From: an uncultured Porphyromonadaceae bacterium
GTDB lineage: Bacteria; Bacteroidota; Bacteroidia; Bacteroidales; Muribaculaceae
Direction of reading: 5' to 3'
DNA length: 44,426 bases
Assembly (NCBI GenBank): GCA_947177405.1
Contig: CAMWUJ010000018.1
Coordinates: 1 to 44,426, forward strand
Part shown: positions 22,372-31,094 of the stretch, in pieces
How the letters are laid out: the number at the start of each line of letters is the position of its first letter
How positions within the stretch are numbered: position 1 is the stretch's first letter
Made by a program: the position numbers and the translations under genes
Notes under the pieces: generated by a model
The model's database searches: none
The model's input: the letters and a program-made list of their open reading frames with translations, nothing else
What the model was told of the DNA's origin: nothing

Positions 22372-23721
22372 ATGGATCAAAAAAAGATTTTCGGACTCAA
22401 TCCGGAAGCTCTGTATGTAAGAATAATCACCTGGATAGTGCGCGAGATCACAGGTCTCGTATTCATTTTCTCAGGAATTACGAAGGCAATCGATCCCTGG
22501 GGGACACTATATAAGATCCAGGACTATCTCGGAGTGATGGGACTCGATATCTGGCCGAGCATTGTAAAGATCGGAGCGTTCCTGCTTTGCGCGGTGGAAT
22601 TTATCATCGGCATAATGCTCTGCTTCGGATCTTTCCGACGCACCGCCGCATGGGGAGCAACAGCTATAATGTGCTTCATGTTGCCACTCACCTTATGGAT
22701 TGCCATTGCCAATCCGGTAGCCGACTGCGGATGTTTTGGAGATGCTTTCATTATATCCAACTGGGCCACATTCTGGAAGAATGTTGTGCTTTTCATTGCC
22801 GTGATATGGCTATCCTTATTTAACCGTTTTGCCGGATGGCTTATAGCTCCCTATCTCCAATGGATCGCCTTAGTGGTCACCTCCATCTTTGTGGCAGGAG
22901 TGGAAGGTGCAGGCTATTTCTACCAACCTCTTGTAGATTTCCGCCCATATCCCATAGGCACCATGATCGGGAAGGAAGTGGAATCCGATGAGCCGGAATA
23001 TCGCTTCATTTATGAAAAAGATGGCCAAAAGAAAGAGTTTGCCGAAACAGACGAACTGCCTGACGAAGAGAGCGGATGGGTGTTTGTGGATCGTGTGCCT
23101 GTCTCCGATCCGGGCATTGACACACGCGTAGAAGTGCGAGATGAAAACTCGCTCCGTCTCTGGGATCCTGAAATAGATGAGGATGTAACTGAAGATGCCC
23201 TTTCCGCAGATACTGACCGACTGCTACTCGTGATGCCCGAACTTGACAAGGTTTCGATCGCCTCTACCTGGAAAATCAATTCTCTCTTTGACTGGGCCAC
23301 ATCTCATGATATCGATATGATAGCCATTGTGGCAGGGTCGCAACAGGAAATCGACAACTGGAAAGACCTTTCCATGCCCGAATACCCAATATATTGGGCG
23401 GAAGACACCGTGCTTAAAGAGCTTGTAAGAGGCAATCCGGCCATCGTGTTCACTCAAGATGGTATCATAAGATGGAAAAGCACTCTACGATCCATGAATA
23501 TTGATGATTTCATGGCTCCAGAGACAGGAGAGGATCCTATGTCGTTCGCTCATAACGGAAGACTTATTCTGCTTAATGCATCGGCATTATATCTCTCCAT
23601 CATGGCCTGTCTCATAGGATTATCTTTCTTTTTCAGGATGAGAGTGATCAGGCAGAAGCTTATTCATGGTGATAAGGTTCACCGCGAAGAATCGTCATCG
23701 CCCGATACACCTGCTCAGTGA
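22372..23721 (+). CDS. DoxX/MauE-type membrane protein, BT_3928 family
   Basis: The 449-residue protein has four N-terminal membrane segments with the DoxX/MauE pattern, including LVFIFSGITKAIDPWG and PVADCGCFGDAF with a paired Cys motif. A large soluble domain (about 190-390) follows, thioredoxin-like in overall pattern, then one more membrane segment near 405-425. MauE-like proteins are linked to thiol-disulfide exchange; the role here is unknown. The last 62 bases overlap the convergent rlmH gene. Confidence 0.85.
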   Translation: MDQKKIFGLNPEALYVRIITWIVREITGLVFIFSGITKAIDPWGTLYKIQDYLGVMGLDIWPSIVKIGAFLLCAVEFIIGIMLCFGSFRRTAAWGATAIMCFMLPLTLWIAIANPVADCGCFGDAFIISNWATFWKNVVLFIAVIWLSLFNRFAGWLIAPYLQWIALVVTSIFVAGVEGAGYFYQPLVDFRPYPIGTMIGKEVESDEPEYRFIYEKDGQKKEFAETDELPDEESGWVFVDRVPVSDPGIDTRVEVRDENSLRLWDPEIDEDVTEDALSADTDRLLLVMPELDKVSIASTWKINSLFDWATSHDIDMIAIVAGSQQEIDNWKDLSMPEYPIYWAEDTVLKELVRGNPAIVFTQDGIIRWKSTLRSMNIDDFMAPETGEDPMSFAHNGRLILLNASALYLSIMACLIGLSFFFRMRVIRQKLIHGDKVHREESSSPDTPAQ

Positions 23722-24133
23722 AGAAGAGGCGCACCATCTCATGATTGAAGGTCATCCTTGAAAGCGACACCTTCCCGTCAGCTCTCTCATACACCGCCCG
23801 GCTGAACCCGTATGGACCTCCCACTACAAAGATGACCTTCTTTCTACCGGCCACCATCTGCTTCTCAAGATAGGCTGAAAATTCCATTGAGCCGAATTCC
23901 TTTCCCCGCTCGTCGAGAAGCACCACGAAATCACAGGGTTGGATCTTAGACAATATCATTTCCCCTTCCGCCTCTTTCTGACGTTCTGCGTTGAGAGAGG
24001 CACTTTTCTTTACATCCGGAAGCGATTGAATGGAATAGCCGATATAATGACGCAATCTTTTGCAATATTCATCTATTCCCTCCTTCACGAATCCGATGGT
24101 TGTTTTCCCCACTGTAAGCAATTCAATTTCCAT
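23660..24133 (-). CDS. rlmH: 23S rRNA (pseudouridine-1915-N3)-methyltransferase
   Basis: The 157-residue protein is full length for RlmH, with VVLLDERGKEFGSMEFSAYL, VVGGPYGFSRAVYERA and the C-terminal FFTEQVYRAMTILRGEPYHHE. It is a SPOUT-class enzyme that methylates pseudouridine 1915 in helix 69 of 23S rRNA. It is transcribed toward, and overlaps by 62 bases, the BT_3928-like gene. A minus-strand TAATTTTG at 24162-24169 is its probable -7 box. Confidence 0.96.
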   Translation of the reverse strand: MEIELLTVGKTTIGFVKEGIDEYCKRLRHYIGYSIQSLPDVKKSASLNAERQKEAEGEMILSKIQPCDFVVLLDERGKEFGSMEFSAYLEKQMVAGRKKVIFVVGGPYGFSRAVYERADGKVSLSRMTFNHEMVRLFFTEQVYRAMTILRGEPYHHE

Positions 24134-24150
24134 TCTAAGAATTATTTTAC

Positions 24151-24169
24151 TATATTTGCAGCAAAATTA
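24151..24169. promoter_or_regulatory. Overlapping divergent -7 boxes for rlmH and nadC
   Basis: TATATTTG (24151-24158, plus) and TAATTTTG (24162-24169, minus strand) sit back to back in the 53-base gap. Each is followed at the right distance by its gene. The two polymerases could not bind at the same time. Confidence 0.45.
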
Positions 24170-24186
24170 CAACTTTATCTCTGCTT

Positions 24187-25035
24187 ATGAAAACAAAAGA
24201 TGAATTAATCGACGATCTCCTTGATCTCTCTTTTGCCGAAGATCTTGGAGATGGCGACCATACCACCCTTTCCACAATTCCGGCTGAAGCGCAGGGACGT
24301 TCTCGCCTAATCATCAAGGAGGACGGTGTGTTATCAGGAGTGGAAATCGCCGGGAAGGTGCTCAAGAAAGTGGATCCCTCCATCAAGATGGAAGTATTCA
24401 TTAAGGATGGATCAGATGTGAAGAAGGGAGATGTGGCTTTCACAGCCGAAGGCTCCGTGAGATCGCTTCTGATTGCAGAGCGCACCATGCTCAATATCAT
24501 GCAACGCATGAGCGGGGTTGCCACAATGACCCGTCGTTATCAGGATGAACTCAAAGGACTTCACACCCGTGTGCTCGACACACGCAAGACCACTCCCGGT
24601 ATGCGTATGCTTGAAAAAGAGGCAGTAAAGACAGGTGGTGGCACAAATCATCGAATCGGCCTTTTCGATATGATACTTATCAAGGATAACCATATAGACT
24701 TCGCCGGAGGAATAGAGAAAGCCATTCAGAGAGCCAACGATTATTGCCGAGAAAATGGCAAGGATCTTAAAATAGAGGTTGAGGTGCGTTCACTTGATGA
24801 TATCCGCAGGGTGCTTGAACACGGTGGAGTGGACCGTATAATGTTTGATAATTTCTCTCCGGAGCTCACTCGCGAAGCTGTCAAGCTGGTTAACGGTCGC
24901 TTCGAGACCGAATCGTCGGGAGGAATCACCCTCGAAAATCTTCGCCAATATGGAGAAGCCGGAGTTGATTTCATTTCAGTAGGTGCCATCACCCATAGTG
25001 TGAAAGGACTCGATATGTCGTTTAAAGCTTTCTAA
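24187..25035 (+). CDS. nadC: Nicotinate-nucleotide pyrophosphorylase (carboxylating)
   Basis: The 282-residue quinolinate phosphoribosyltransferase shows AEDLGDGDHTT near the start, RVLDTRKTTPGMRMLEKEAV with the basic substrate site, GGGTNHRIGLFDMILIKDNH, and IMFDNFSPE. It makes nicotinate mononucleotide from quinolinate and PRPP in de novo NAD synthesis. The length is normal. nadA and nadB are not nearby. yraN follows after 20 bases and is likely co-transcribed. Confidence 0.96.
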   Translation: MKTKDELIDDLLDLSFAEDLGDGDHTTLSTIPAEAQGRSRLIIKEDGVLSGVEIAGKVLKKVDPSIKMEVFIKDGSDVKKGDVAFTAEGSVRSLLIAERTMLNIMQRMSGVATMTRRYQDELKGLHTRVLDTRKTTPGMRMLEKEAVKTGGGTNHRIGLFDMILIKDNHIDFAGGIEKAIQRANDYCRENGKDLKIEVEVRSLDDIRRVLEHGGVDRIMFDNFSPELTREAVKLVNGRFETESSGGITLENLRQYGEAGVDFISVGAITHSVKGLDMSFKAF

Positions 25036-25055
25036 TTTACATAATTACAAATCCA

Positions 25056-25448
25056 TTGATCGACCATAGCAAACAAGGAAAAGAGAACCGTGAGTGGGGA
25101 CGCGAGGCAGAGCAGATAGCAGCCGACTGGCTCCTCACTCATGGCTATGTGGTCCGCGAACGCAACTGGCGATGCAGCAACCATATCGAGGTCGATATTA
25201 TCGCCGAACTCCCGGGAAGAATAATTTTTGTGGAGGTCAAAGCAAGAAAAGGCGATGTGGTGAAACCAATAGAAGCCATCGACGATAAAAAAATCAAGAA
25301 GATGGTAAAAGGTGCCGACATCTATCTCCAAAATGAGAAGTATCTTTTTCAATACCGGTTTGATATCATCACTATCACGGGCACCCCGGAGGATTATACG
25401 GTGAGTCATATAGAGGATGCTTTCATGCCCCCTCTTAAAAGAAGATAA
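25056..25448 (+). CDS. YraN/UPF0102 family nuclease-fold protein
   Basis: The 130-residue protein has NREWGREAEQIAADWLLTHG, NHIEVDIIAEL and IIFVEVKARKG, a restriction-endonuclease-like core with D...ExK. The family is conserved but its substrate is unclear. The only plausible start is a TTG at 25056, as no in-frame ATG precedes the conserved GxxxE region. Low expression relative to nadC is possible. Confidence 0.9.
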   Translation: MIDHSKQGKENREWGREAEQIAADWLLTHGYVVRERNWRCSNHIEVDIIAELPGRIIFVEVKARKGDVVKPIEAIDDKKIKKMVKGADIYLQNEKYLFQYRFDIITITGTPEDYTVSHIEDAFMPPLKRR

Positions 25449-25455
25449 GCGCTAA

Positions 25456-26235
25456 TCACCGTCCTCTGAAAGCGGCCAAAGTGATACCGGTGGCTATTGC
25501 CACATTCAGACTTTCCGAATGGTTTGATGCATCATAAGGAGGGATAAGAAGCCTGTCGGTCACCATCCTCCTCACCTCTTCTGATATTCCCTTCCCCTCG
25601 TTTCCCATCACTATAAATCCATAATCTTTAAGCGTGGCGCGGAAAATATCCTCTCCATCGAGAAGAAGTCCGTACACCGGCATATCAGGGTTACTATTCA
25701 GAAGTCCCGGAAGATCCACATATTCAACTTCTACCTTAGCTAACGATCCCATTGTGGCTTGTATAGTCTTGGGATTATAAATATCGGCTGTGTCAGGAGA
25801 TGCGAAGATCTTCTTGATTCCAAACCAATGTGCTGTTCGGATGATGGTGCCTAAATTGCCGGGATCCTGTATTCCGTCAAGCATGAGATAAAGACCATCA
25901 CACTCCTTCAATTTTATTTCTTTCCTTTCTCCTCTTTTTCTCAGTGTCTCCTCCGGTAGCCGGTATATAGCCACCACCTGACTGCTTGTGGAAAGTGTGG
26001 AAAGCTTGTCCATCCCCCGATCATCTGTAGAAAATATTCTGTCTCCGGGCAACCTTGATATCTCAAACATCGAGGGAACGAATCCGGTCCTTGTCACCAG
26101 AGCTTCAAGTCGGAAACTTCCAAGTGTATCAGCCACACTCTTCTCCCCTTCCACTATGAAAAGACCCTTCTTCAGTCGCTGCTTGCGACTTCCAAGTCCG
26201 GAATATGATGAAAGTTTATTTTTAGATAATTCCAT
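25456..26235 (-). CDS. TrmH/SpoU-family RNA 2'-O-methyltransferase
   Basis: The 259-residue protein has an N-terminal RNA-binding substrate domain (RKQRLKKGLFIVEGEK) and a SPOUT catalytic domain with motifs DGIQDPGNLGTIIRTA, VMGNEGKGIS and PPYDASNHSESLNVAIATGI. These enzymes methylate ribose 2'-OH in rRNA or tRNA; which base is targeted cannot be told. It is convergent with yraN, 7 bases apart. Confidence 0.92.
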   Translation of the reverse strand: MELSKNKLSSYSGLGSRKQRLKKGLFIVEGEKSVADTLGSFRLEALVTRTGFVPSMFEISRLPGDRIFSTDDRGMDKLSTLSTSSQVVAIYRLPEETLRKRGERKEIKLKECDGLYLMLDGIQDPGNLGTIIRTAHWFGIKKIFASPDTADIYNPKTIQATMGSLAKVEVEYVDLPGLLNSNPDMPVYGLLLDGEDIFRATLKDYGFIVMGNEGKGISEEVRRMVTDRLLIPPYDASNHSESLNVAIATGITLAAFRGR

Positions 26236-26278
26236 TATAATCTTTGGATCTGCCTTAATCTTCTACAGGTAAAACCTT

Positions 26279-26674
26279 TTAAATCTGATCTTCAGAAATA
26301 CCAACATAAAGTGGCTCTCCGGGAGTCTGCACGAGGTAAAGGCGTGAAAACTTCCCTTCGTTTAGACCATCGGCTTCAAGAGATGTCATATAGACCACTA
26401 TTTGTGTTTTATCATCAAGTATCTTCTCCTCGCGAGTGATCACATAACTTGAAAATGGCAAGGTATCTGCAAGGAATTCTTCAGCCGATTTAATATTGGA
26501 AAAGAAAAAGGGAGACTCCCGCCAGTAACCGGTACTGATATTAAGATTCCGGAATTTTTCCGGTGTACCATCCTTATAATCACCTGCCACATCCACAAAA
26601 TGAGGAAAGAGAGAGATCGCATGAGCGCCAAGACAGCACACAGCCGCCACTGAGAGTACAATAAACTTCTTCAT
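26279..26674 (-). CDS. Small exported protein of unknown function
   Basis: The 131-residue product from the ATG at 26674 has a signal peptide (MKKFIVLSVAAVCCLGAHA) and a soluble domain with no family I recognise. It has several aromatic-rich strands and ends YVGISEDQI. It lies 43 bases after the TrmH gene start on the same strand and may share a transcript with it. Confidence 0.6.
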   Translation of the reverse strand: MKKFIVLSVAAVCCLGAHAISLFPHFVDVAGDYKDGTPEKFRNLNISTGYWRESPFFFSNIKSAEEFLADTLPFSSYVITREEKILDDKTQIVVYMTSLEADGLNEGKFSRLYLVQTPGEPLYVGISEDQI

Positions 26675-26902
26675 ATTCAATCGTAGTATTTATTATTTCA
26701 TTACAAAAATAACTCTTTTTTCCTTCATTTGAAAATAAATGAAAATGAAACTTTTAAGAATAACGGAAATCCGTGAGTGATGAAGACTTTAATGTGACTA
26801 TATTGGATGAGGTCTATATAGTCAGAGTCTTATGGGCTAATTATTGTAGAAACATAAGAACAAACAGAATTAGCAGATGAGGATTAATTGTAAAATATTT
26901 AT

Positions 26903-26910
26903 TATCTTTG
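26903..26910 (+). promoter_or_regulatory. -7 promoter box before the toxin remnant
   Basis: TATCTTTG matches TAnnTTTG and lies 38 bases upstream of the ATG at 26949. No good -33 element was found at the usual distance. Confidence 0.35.
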
Positions 26911-26948
26911 CAATTGGGTAAACTCATGGATAATCCTACACATTAATT

Positions 26949-27224
26949 ATGCATAAGCCAAATCTTTACATATTTGCCGGATGTAATGGTGCAGGAAAGA
27001 CAACAGCTTCTTTCAACGTCTTGCCTCAGATTTTAAATGTCATGTCAGAACAAGAAATAATCGAACGCCAAAATTTCCTTAATAAGGCTCTAAAAGAATC
27101 ATTTCAAAAAATGATAGAATTGAAAAAAAAATTGGGTCTTCCTGTAGTAACAACGGATCAAGATGGTAAGACAATAGTTATCTCTGCCGAAGAAGCAGAT
27201 AGGATGGCAAGGGCTCAGTCGTAA
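26949..27224 (+). pseudogene. Zeta-toxin remnant fused to its small partner gene
   Basis: Residues 1-30 (LYIFAGCNGAGKTTASFNVLP) are the start of a zeta-type toxin including its P-loop. From residue 32, which has its own ATG at 27042 (MSEQEIIERQNFLNKALKE), the sequence resembles the small helical partner protein of such toxins, ending EEADRMARAQS. The toxin body, normally about 170 more residues, is missing. An internal deletion joined the two in frame. The short P-loop fragment is unlikely to be active. Confidence 0.6.
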
Positions 27225-27340
27225 CATCACTTGTTGAGAATAGATGGCAACCTAACAGTAAGGAGAACATCAGAAGTTATGCTCTTCTTGATTGATTTTG
27301 GTCGCTGTTTAGAAAGAATAAATGCACTTGATTATAAATT

Positions 27341-28546
27341 ATGAAACGAATAATCCCCATCATATTTCTTTTAACCTCCCTGATAGGTGGAGCTCAGAGG
27401 CTTAAGGTGACATCATTCAATATTCAGCCTGATGACCTTACTGCCCGCGACCAGCCTCGCGTGGATCGTGACGGGCAGTTGTGCGCCTTGCTGAAAATAT
27501 CGGTCCTTGATAAACTCACGGATGTGGAAGGAACAATGATTGGAGACATTGTGAGCAAAGGTGTGGAGAAATGGGTTTATGTCACCGACCATACTAAAAA
27601 GATAAAACTCCACTTTGAGAACCATTTTCCCTTAATGATTACATTCGATGATTTTAATTATCCTGCTGTAATGGAAAAGATGGTATATTCCATCACATTG
27701 GAGGAAGATAGTGCATCTCCTGCTTATTCATCCCAGGGTGCCGATACTTACACTTCTTCCGCTCTACCGGATTCAAACTCACCCTCCCAACCGACGGTGT
27801 CAGTCATTACTCCTGAAAAAAGCTCGACTACAGTGAAGGAGGAAACTCCAAAAGCAATAGTGAGAACCACAGAGGAAATCTTGAATGATGCTCTCGATGC
27901 ATATAAAAAAGAGGATTATAGTAAAGCATTGGAGTTGTTTAAAAGTATAGAAGGGAAAAGAGAAGCTCAGTATTATATTGGACTGATTTATTTTAATGGT
28001 TTAGGTGTCAACAAAGACAAAAAGAAAGGATTTAAATTGCTTGAAAATAGTGCAAAACAGGGATATGATGTGGCACAGTTTGACTTAGGATATATATATG
28101 ATAAAGGTTATAATGGTAAACCCAATTATAAAAAGGCCGCACAATGGTATATGAAAAGTTCTGAGCAAAACAATGCTATGGCACAATGTAACTTAGGCTA
28201 TTTATACAACAAAGGTCAAGGTGTAAAACAAGATCATCAAGTCGCCGCGATATGGTATAGAAAGAGTGCAGATCAAGGGAATGCTTCTGCTCAAAAAAAT
28301 CTTGCTCAAATGTATATGCATGGAACAGGTGTTTCTCAGGATTATTCAGAGGCACTAAGGTTACTTCTTTTGAGCGCTGAGCAAGGAAACACAGGGGCAA
28401 AAAATGATCTTGGATATATTTATTTATTTGGATTGGGAGTTGAAAAGAATAAGGAAGAAGCTATCCGATGGTTTAAAGAAAGTGCAGAAGCCGGAAACGA
28501 ATATGCCAAAGAAAACCTACGAAAATTAGGTATCATAATGAAGTAA
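27341..28546 (+). CDS. Exported Sel1-repeat protein
   Basis: The 401-residue protein has a signal peptide (MKRIIPIIFLLTSLIGGAQ). An N-terminal beta-type domain (20-130) includes DGQLCALLKISVLD. A Ser/Pro/Thr linker follows at about 130-170, then at least five Sel1-like repeats with the pattern AxxxLGxxYxxGxGVxxDxxxAxxWYxKSAxQG from about residue 195. Sel1 repeats mediate protein contacts. The partner is unknown. It is probably periplasmic. Confidence 0.85.
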   Translation: MKRIIPIIFLLTSLIGGAQRLKVTSFNIQPDDLTARDQPRVDRDGQLCALLKISVLDKLTDVEGTMIGDIVSKGVEKWVYVTDHTKKIKLHFENHFPLMITFDDFNYPAVMEKMVYSITLEEDSASPAYSSQGADTYTSSALPDSNSPSQPTVSVITPEKSSTTVKEETPKAIVRTTEEILNDALDAYKKEDYSKALELFKSIEGKREAQYYIGLIYFNGLGVNKDKKKGFKLLENSAKQGYDVAQFDLGYIYDKGYNGKPNYKKAAQWYMKSSEQNNAMAQCNLGYLYNKGQGVKQDHQVAAIWYRKSADQGNASAQKNLAQMYMHGTGVSQDYSEALRLLLLSAEQGNTGAKNDLGYIYLFGLGVEKNKEEAIRWFKESAEAGNEYAKENLRKLGIIMK

Positions 28547-28728
28547 TTGAAAGTTCTGATAATTATTGACGATGTGGTGTTTTAGTTTATTTTCTATAAT
28601 TCTATCACGCATCATTTTCTATAATAGTTATTTTTCAAAGAACCTTGGAAACTCGTGAAAGATAGAGAAGTTAAATAGATTATTTCCACATTTTATCCTT
28701 TTCCCCTACATTTTTCGGATTTTTTTTC

Positions 28729-28736
28729 TATCTTTG
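28729..28736 (+). promoter_or_regulatory. -7 promoter box before nfo
   Basis: TATCTTTG is a perfect TAnnTTTG match located 36 bases before the nfo ATG. The upstream T-rich stretch lacks a clear TTTG. Confidence 0.4.
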
Positions 28737-28772
28737 TAGATTAGAAATTATTAAACCGATTTTATAGACAAT

Positions 28773-29618
28773 ATGAAATATATTGGTGCCCATGTCAGCG
28801 TGGCGGGAGGAGTGTCGAAAGCTCCTCTGGAAGCTGCCAGGATTGGTGGAAAAGCTTTTGCACTTTTCACCGGGTCGAACACCCGGTGGGTTTCGAAGGC
28901 TATCTCCCCCAAGGAAGCCGATGCCTTTAAGAAAAACTGCAAGGAACTCGGGTATTCCCCTGATGTGATTCTTCCTCACGACAATTTCCTTATCAATCTC
29001 GGTTCACCGGATGCCGAAAAACTGGAGAAATCACGCAAATCATTTCTCGATGAAATGCGTCGATGCGAACAGTTGGGACTCACCATGCTCAATTTTCACC
29101 CGGGTTCTCACCTCAACCAAATGGAAGAGGACAAATGTCTCGACCTGATTGCGGAATCTCTCAATATTATTCTTGATCAGACACAAGGAGTGACTGCCGT
29201 GATTGAATCAACAGCCGGACAAGGATCAAACCTCGGCCACCGCTTCGAGCACATAGCACATATAATAGACAAAGTGGAAGATAAATCACGAATCGGTGTG
29301 TGTGTCGATACCTGTCATTCCTATTCCGCCGGTTATGATCTCCGATCTCCGGATGGTTATGAAGATACCTGGAAAGAATTCGACAGCATTATCGGACTCA
29401 ATTATCTTCGCGGAATGCATCTCAATGATGACAAGAGAGAGCTTGGATCACGCATCGATCGCCATGAGTTGATAGGAAAAGGCACCCTCGGACTTGAATT
29501 CTTCGAACGACTTGTTAACGACTCCCGTTTCGAAAACATTCCGCTCATTCTTGAAACCCCCGACCCTGAACTATGGCCGGAAGAGATAGCTCTCCTCTAC
29601 TCCCTGATCAAAAATTGA
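28773..29618 (+). CDS. nfo: Deoxyribonuclease IV (AP endonuclease)
   Basis: The 281-residue TIM-barrel enzyme carries the metal-ligand motifs of endonuclease IV: GAHVSVAGG at the start, NFHPGSHL, CVDTCHSYSAGYD, MHLNDDKRELGSRIDRHE and ILETPDPE. It cuts DNA 5' of abasic sites in base excision repair. The length is normal and all Zn-binding segments are present. Confidence 0.96.
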   Translation: MKYIGAHVSVAGGVSKAPLEAARIGGKAFALFTGSNTRWVSKAISPKEADAFKKNCKELGYSPDVILPHDNFLINLGSPDAEKLEKSRKSFLDEMRRCEQLGLTMLNFHPGSHLNQMEEDKCLDLIAESLNIILDQTQGVTAVIESTAGQGSNLGHRFEHIAHIIDKVEDKSRIGVCVDTCHSYSAGYDLRSPDGYEDTWKEFDSIIGLNYLRGMHLNDDKRELGSRIDRHELIGKGTLGLEFFERLVNDSRFENIPLILETPDPELWPEEIALLYSLIKN

Positions 29619-29667
29619 TACATCAGAAATTAATCAATCTTTAACGTATTAACATAAATTCTTACTC

Positions 29668-31014
29668 ATGAAAACTAATAAACCGGATTTGGGCTTCTGG
29701 AAGCTATGGAATCTATCCTTTGGCTTCTTCGGCGTGCAGATCGCCTATGCTCTTCAGAGCGCCAACATCTCGCGTATCTTCGCCACTCTCGGCGCCGACC
29801 CTCATTCTTTGAGTTATTTCTGGATTCTTCCTCCCCTAATGGGAATCATAGTCCAGCCAATAGTGGGTGTTGCCTCCGACCGCACATGGAACCGTCTCGG
29901 ACGCCGACTCCCCTTCCTGCTCCTCGGAGCTCTCATCGCTGTGATTGTGATGTGTCTTCTTCCTAATGCAGGCAGCTTCCACATGGAAGTGGCAGGAGCA
30001 ATGATATTCGGATTCGTTGCCCTGATGTTCCTCGACACTTCTATCAATATGGCGATGCAGCCATTCAAGATGCTTGTGGGCGATATGGTCAACGAAAAGC
30101 AGAAAGGTCTGGCTTATTCTATTCAGAGTTTCCTTTGCAACGCCGGTTCGCTTGTAGGTTATCTTGCTCCTATAATCCTCACAGCTATTGGAATCAGCAA
30201 CGTTGCTCCCAAGGGTGTGGTCCCTGCTTCAGTGACATATTCTTTCTACATTGGAGCTGCCATTCTTATCCTTTGCGTGATATATAGCTTCGCAACTATC
30301 AAAGAGATGCCCCCTGCTGAATATGCCCGTTTCCATGGTATCGATCCTACAAAGGCTGTAAAGAAAGAGAAATTCAATCTCGTTAAGCTCCTTAAAGAAG
30401 CTCCCTCCACTTTCTGGACCGTGGGACTCGTGCAGTTCTTCTGCTGGTCTGCATTCCTCTTCATGTGGACTTATACCAATGGTGCCATCGCAGGAAGCGT
30501 ATGGGGCACAACTGATGTTGCTTCTCCAGGATATCAGGAAGCCGGTAACTGGGTAGGTACTCTTTTTGCTGTTCAGGCTATTGGTTCGGTGATATGGGCT
30601 GTTGTCATCCCGAGATTCAAGAGTCTCAAGACCGCCTATATTGTCAGCCTCCTTCTCGGTGCTGCCGGTTTCGTCTCCACCATCTTCTTTGCTGATAAAT
30701 ATCTACTCTTCATCAGCTACTTCCTGATCGGTTGCGCATGGGCCGCAATGCTCGCACTCCCCTTCACTATCCTCACCAACTCTTTGAAGGGTGGAAATAT
30801 GGGTGCTTACCTCGGTCTTTTCAATGGCACTATCTGTCTGCCTCAGATTGTGGCAGCGGCTCTTGGAGGTGTAATCCTTAATATATTCGGCGGTAACCAG
30901 AGCTATATGCTCGTGACAGCCGGATTGCTCTTAGTGGCCGGTTCTTTAGCCGTATGCTTCATCAAGCTCTCATATGGCGAGAAAGTGATCGAAGATGTAG
31001 AGGAACTCGTATAA
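29668..31014 (+). CDS. MFS transporter of the SLC45/sugar type
   Basis: The 448-residue protein has about twelve membrane segments. GVASDRTWNRLGRRLPFLLLG between segments 2 and 3 is the D-R-R-R/K signature of this branch, which includes plant sucrose/H+ symporters and bacterial maltose carriers. A sugar or disaccharide is the likely cargo. It stands alone with a strong terminator behind it. Confidence 0.85.
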   Translation: MKTNKPDLGFWKLWNLSFGFFGVQIAYALQSANISRIFATLGADPHSLSYFWILPPLMGIIVQPIVGVASDRTWNRLGRRLPFLLLGALIAVIVMCLLPNAGSFHMEVAGAMIFGFVALMFLDTSINMAMQPFKMLVGDMVNEKQKGLAYSIQSFLCNAGSLVGYLAPIILTAIGISNVAPKGVVPASVTYSFYIGAAILILCVIYSFATIKEMPPAEYARFHGIDPTKAVKKEKFNLVKLLKEAPSTFWTVGLVQFFCWSAFLFMWTYTNGAIAGSVWGTTDVASPGYQEAGNWVGTLFAVQAIGSVIWAVVIPRFKSLKTAYIVSLLLGAAGFVSTIFFADKYLLFISYFLIGCAWAAMLALPFTILTNSLKGGNMGAYLGLFNGTICLPQIVAAALGGVILNIFGGNQSYMLVTAGLLLVAGSLAVCFIKLSYGEKVIEDVEELV

Positions 31015-31039
31015 TTCCCCAACCTGAATTTATTGGATA

Positions 31040-31074
31040 AAGGGAATCCGAGTATGTCGGATTCCCTTAATTTT
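31040..31074 (+). terminator. Intrinsic terminator after the MFS gene
   Basis: AAGGGAATCCGA (31040-31051) pairs perfectly with TCGGATTCCCTT (31057-31068), followed by AATTTT. Confidence 0.88.
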
Positions 31075-31094
31075 AAAATAAATCGCAATAACCA

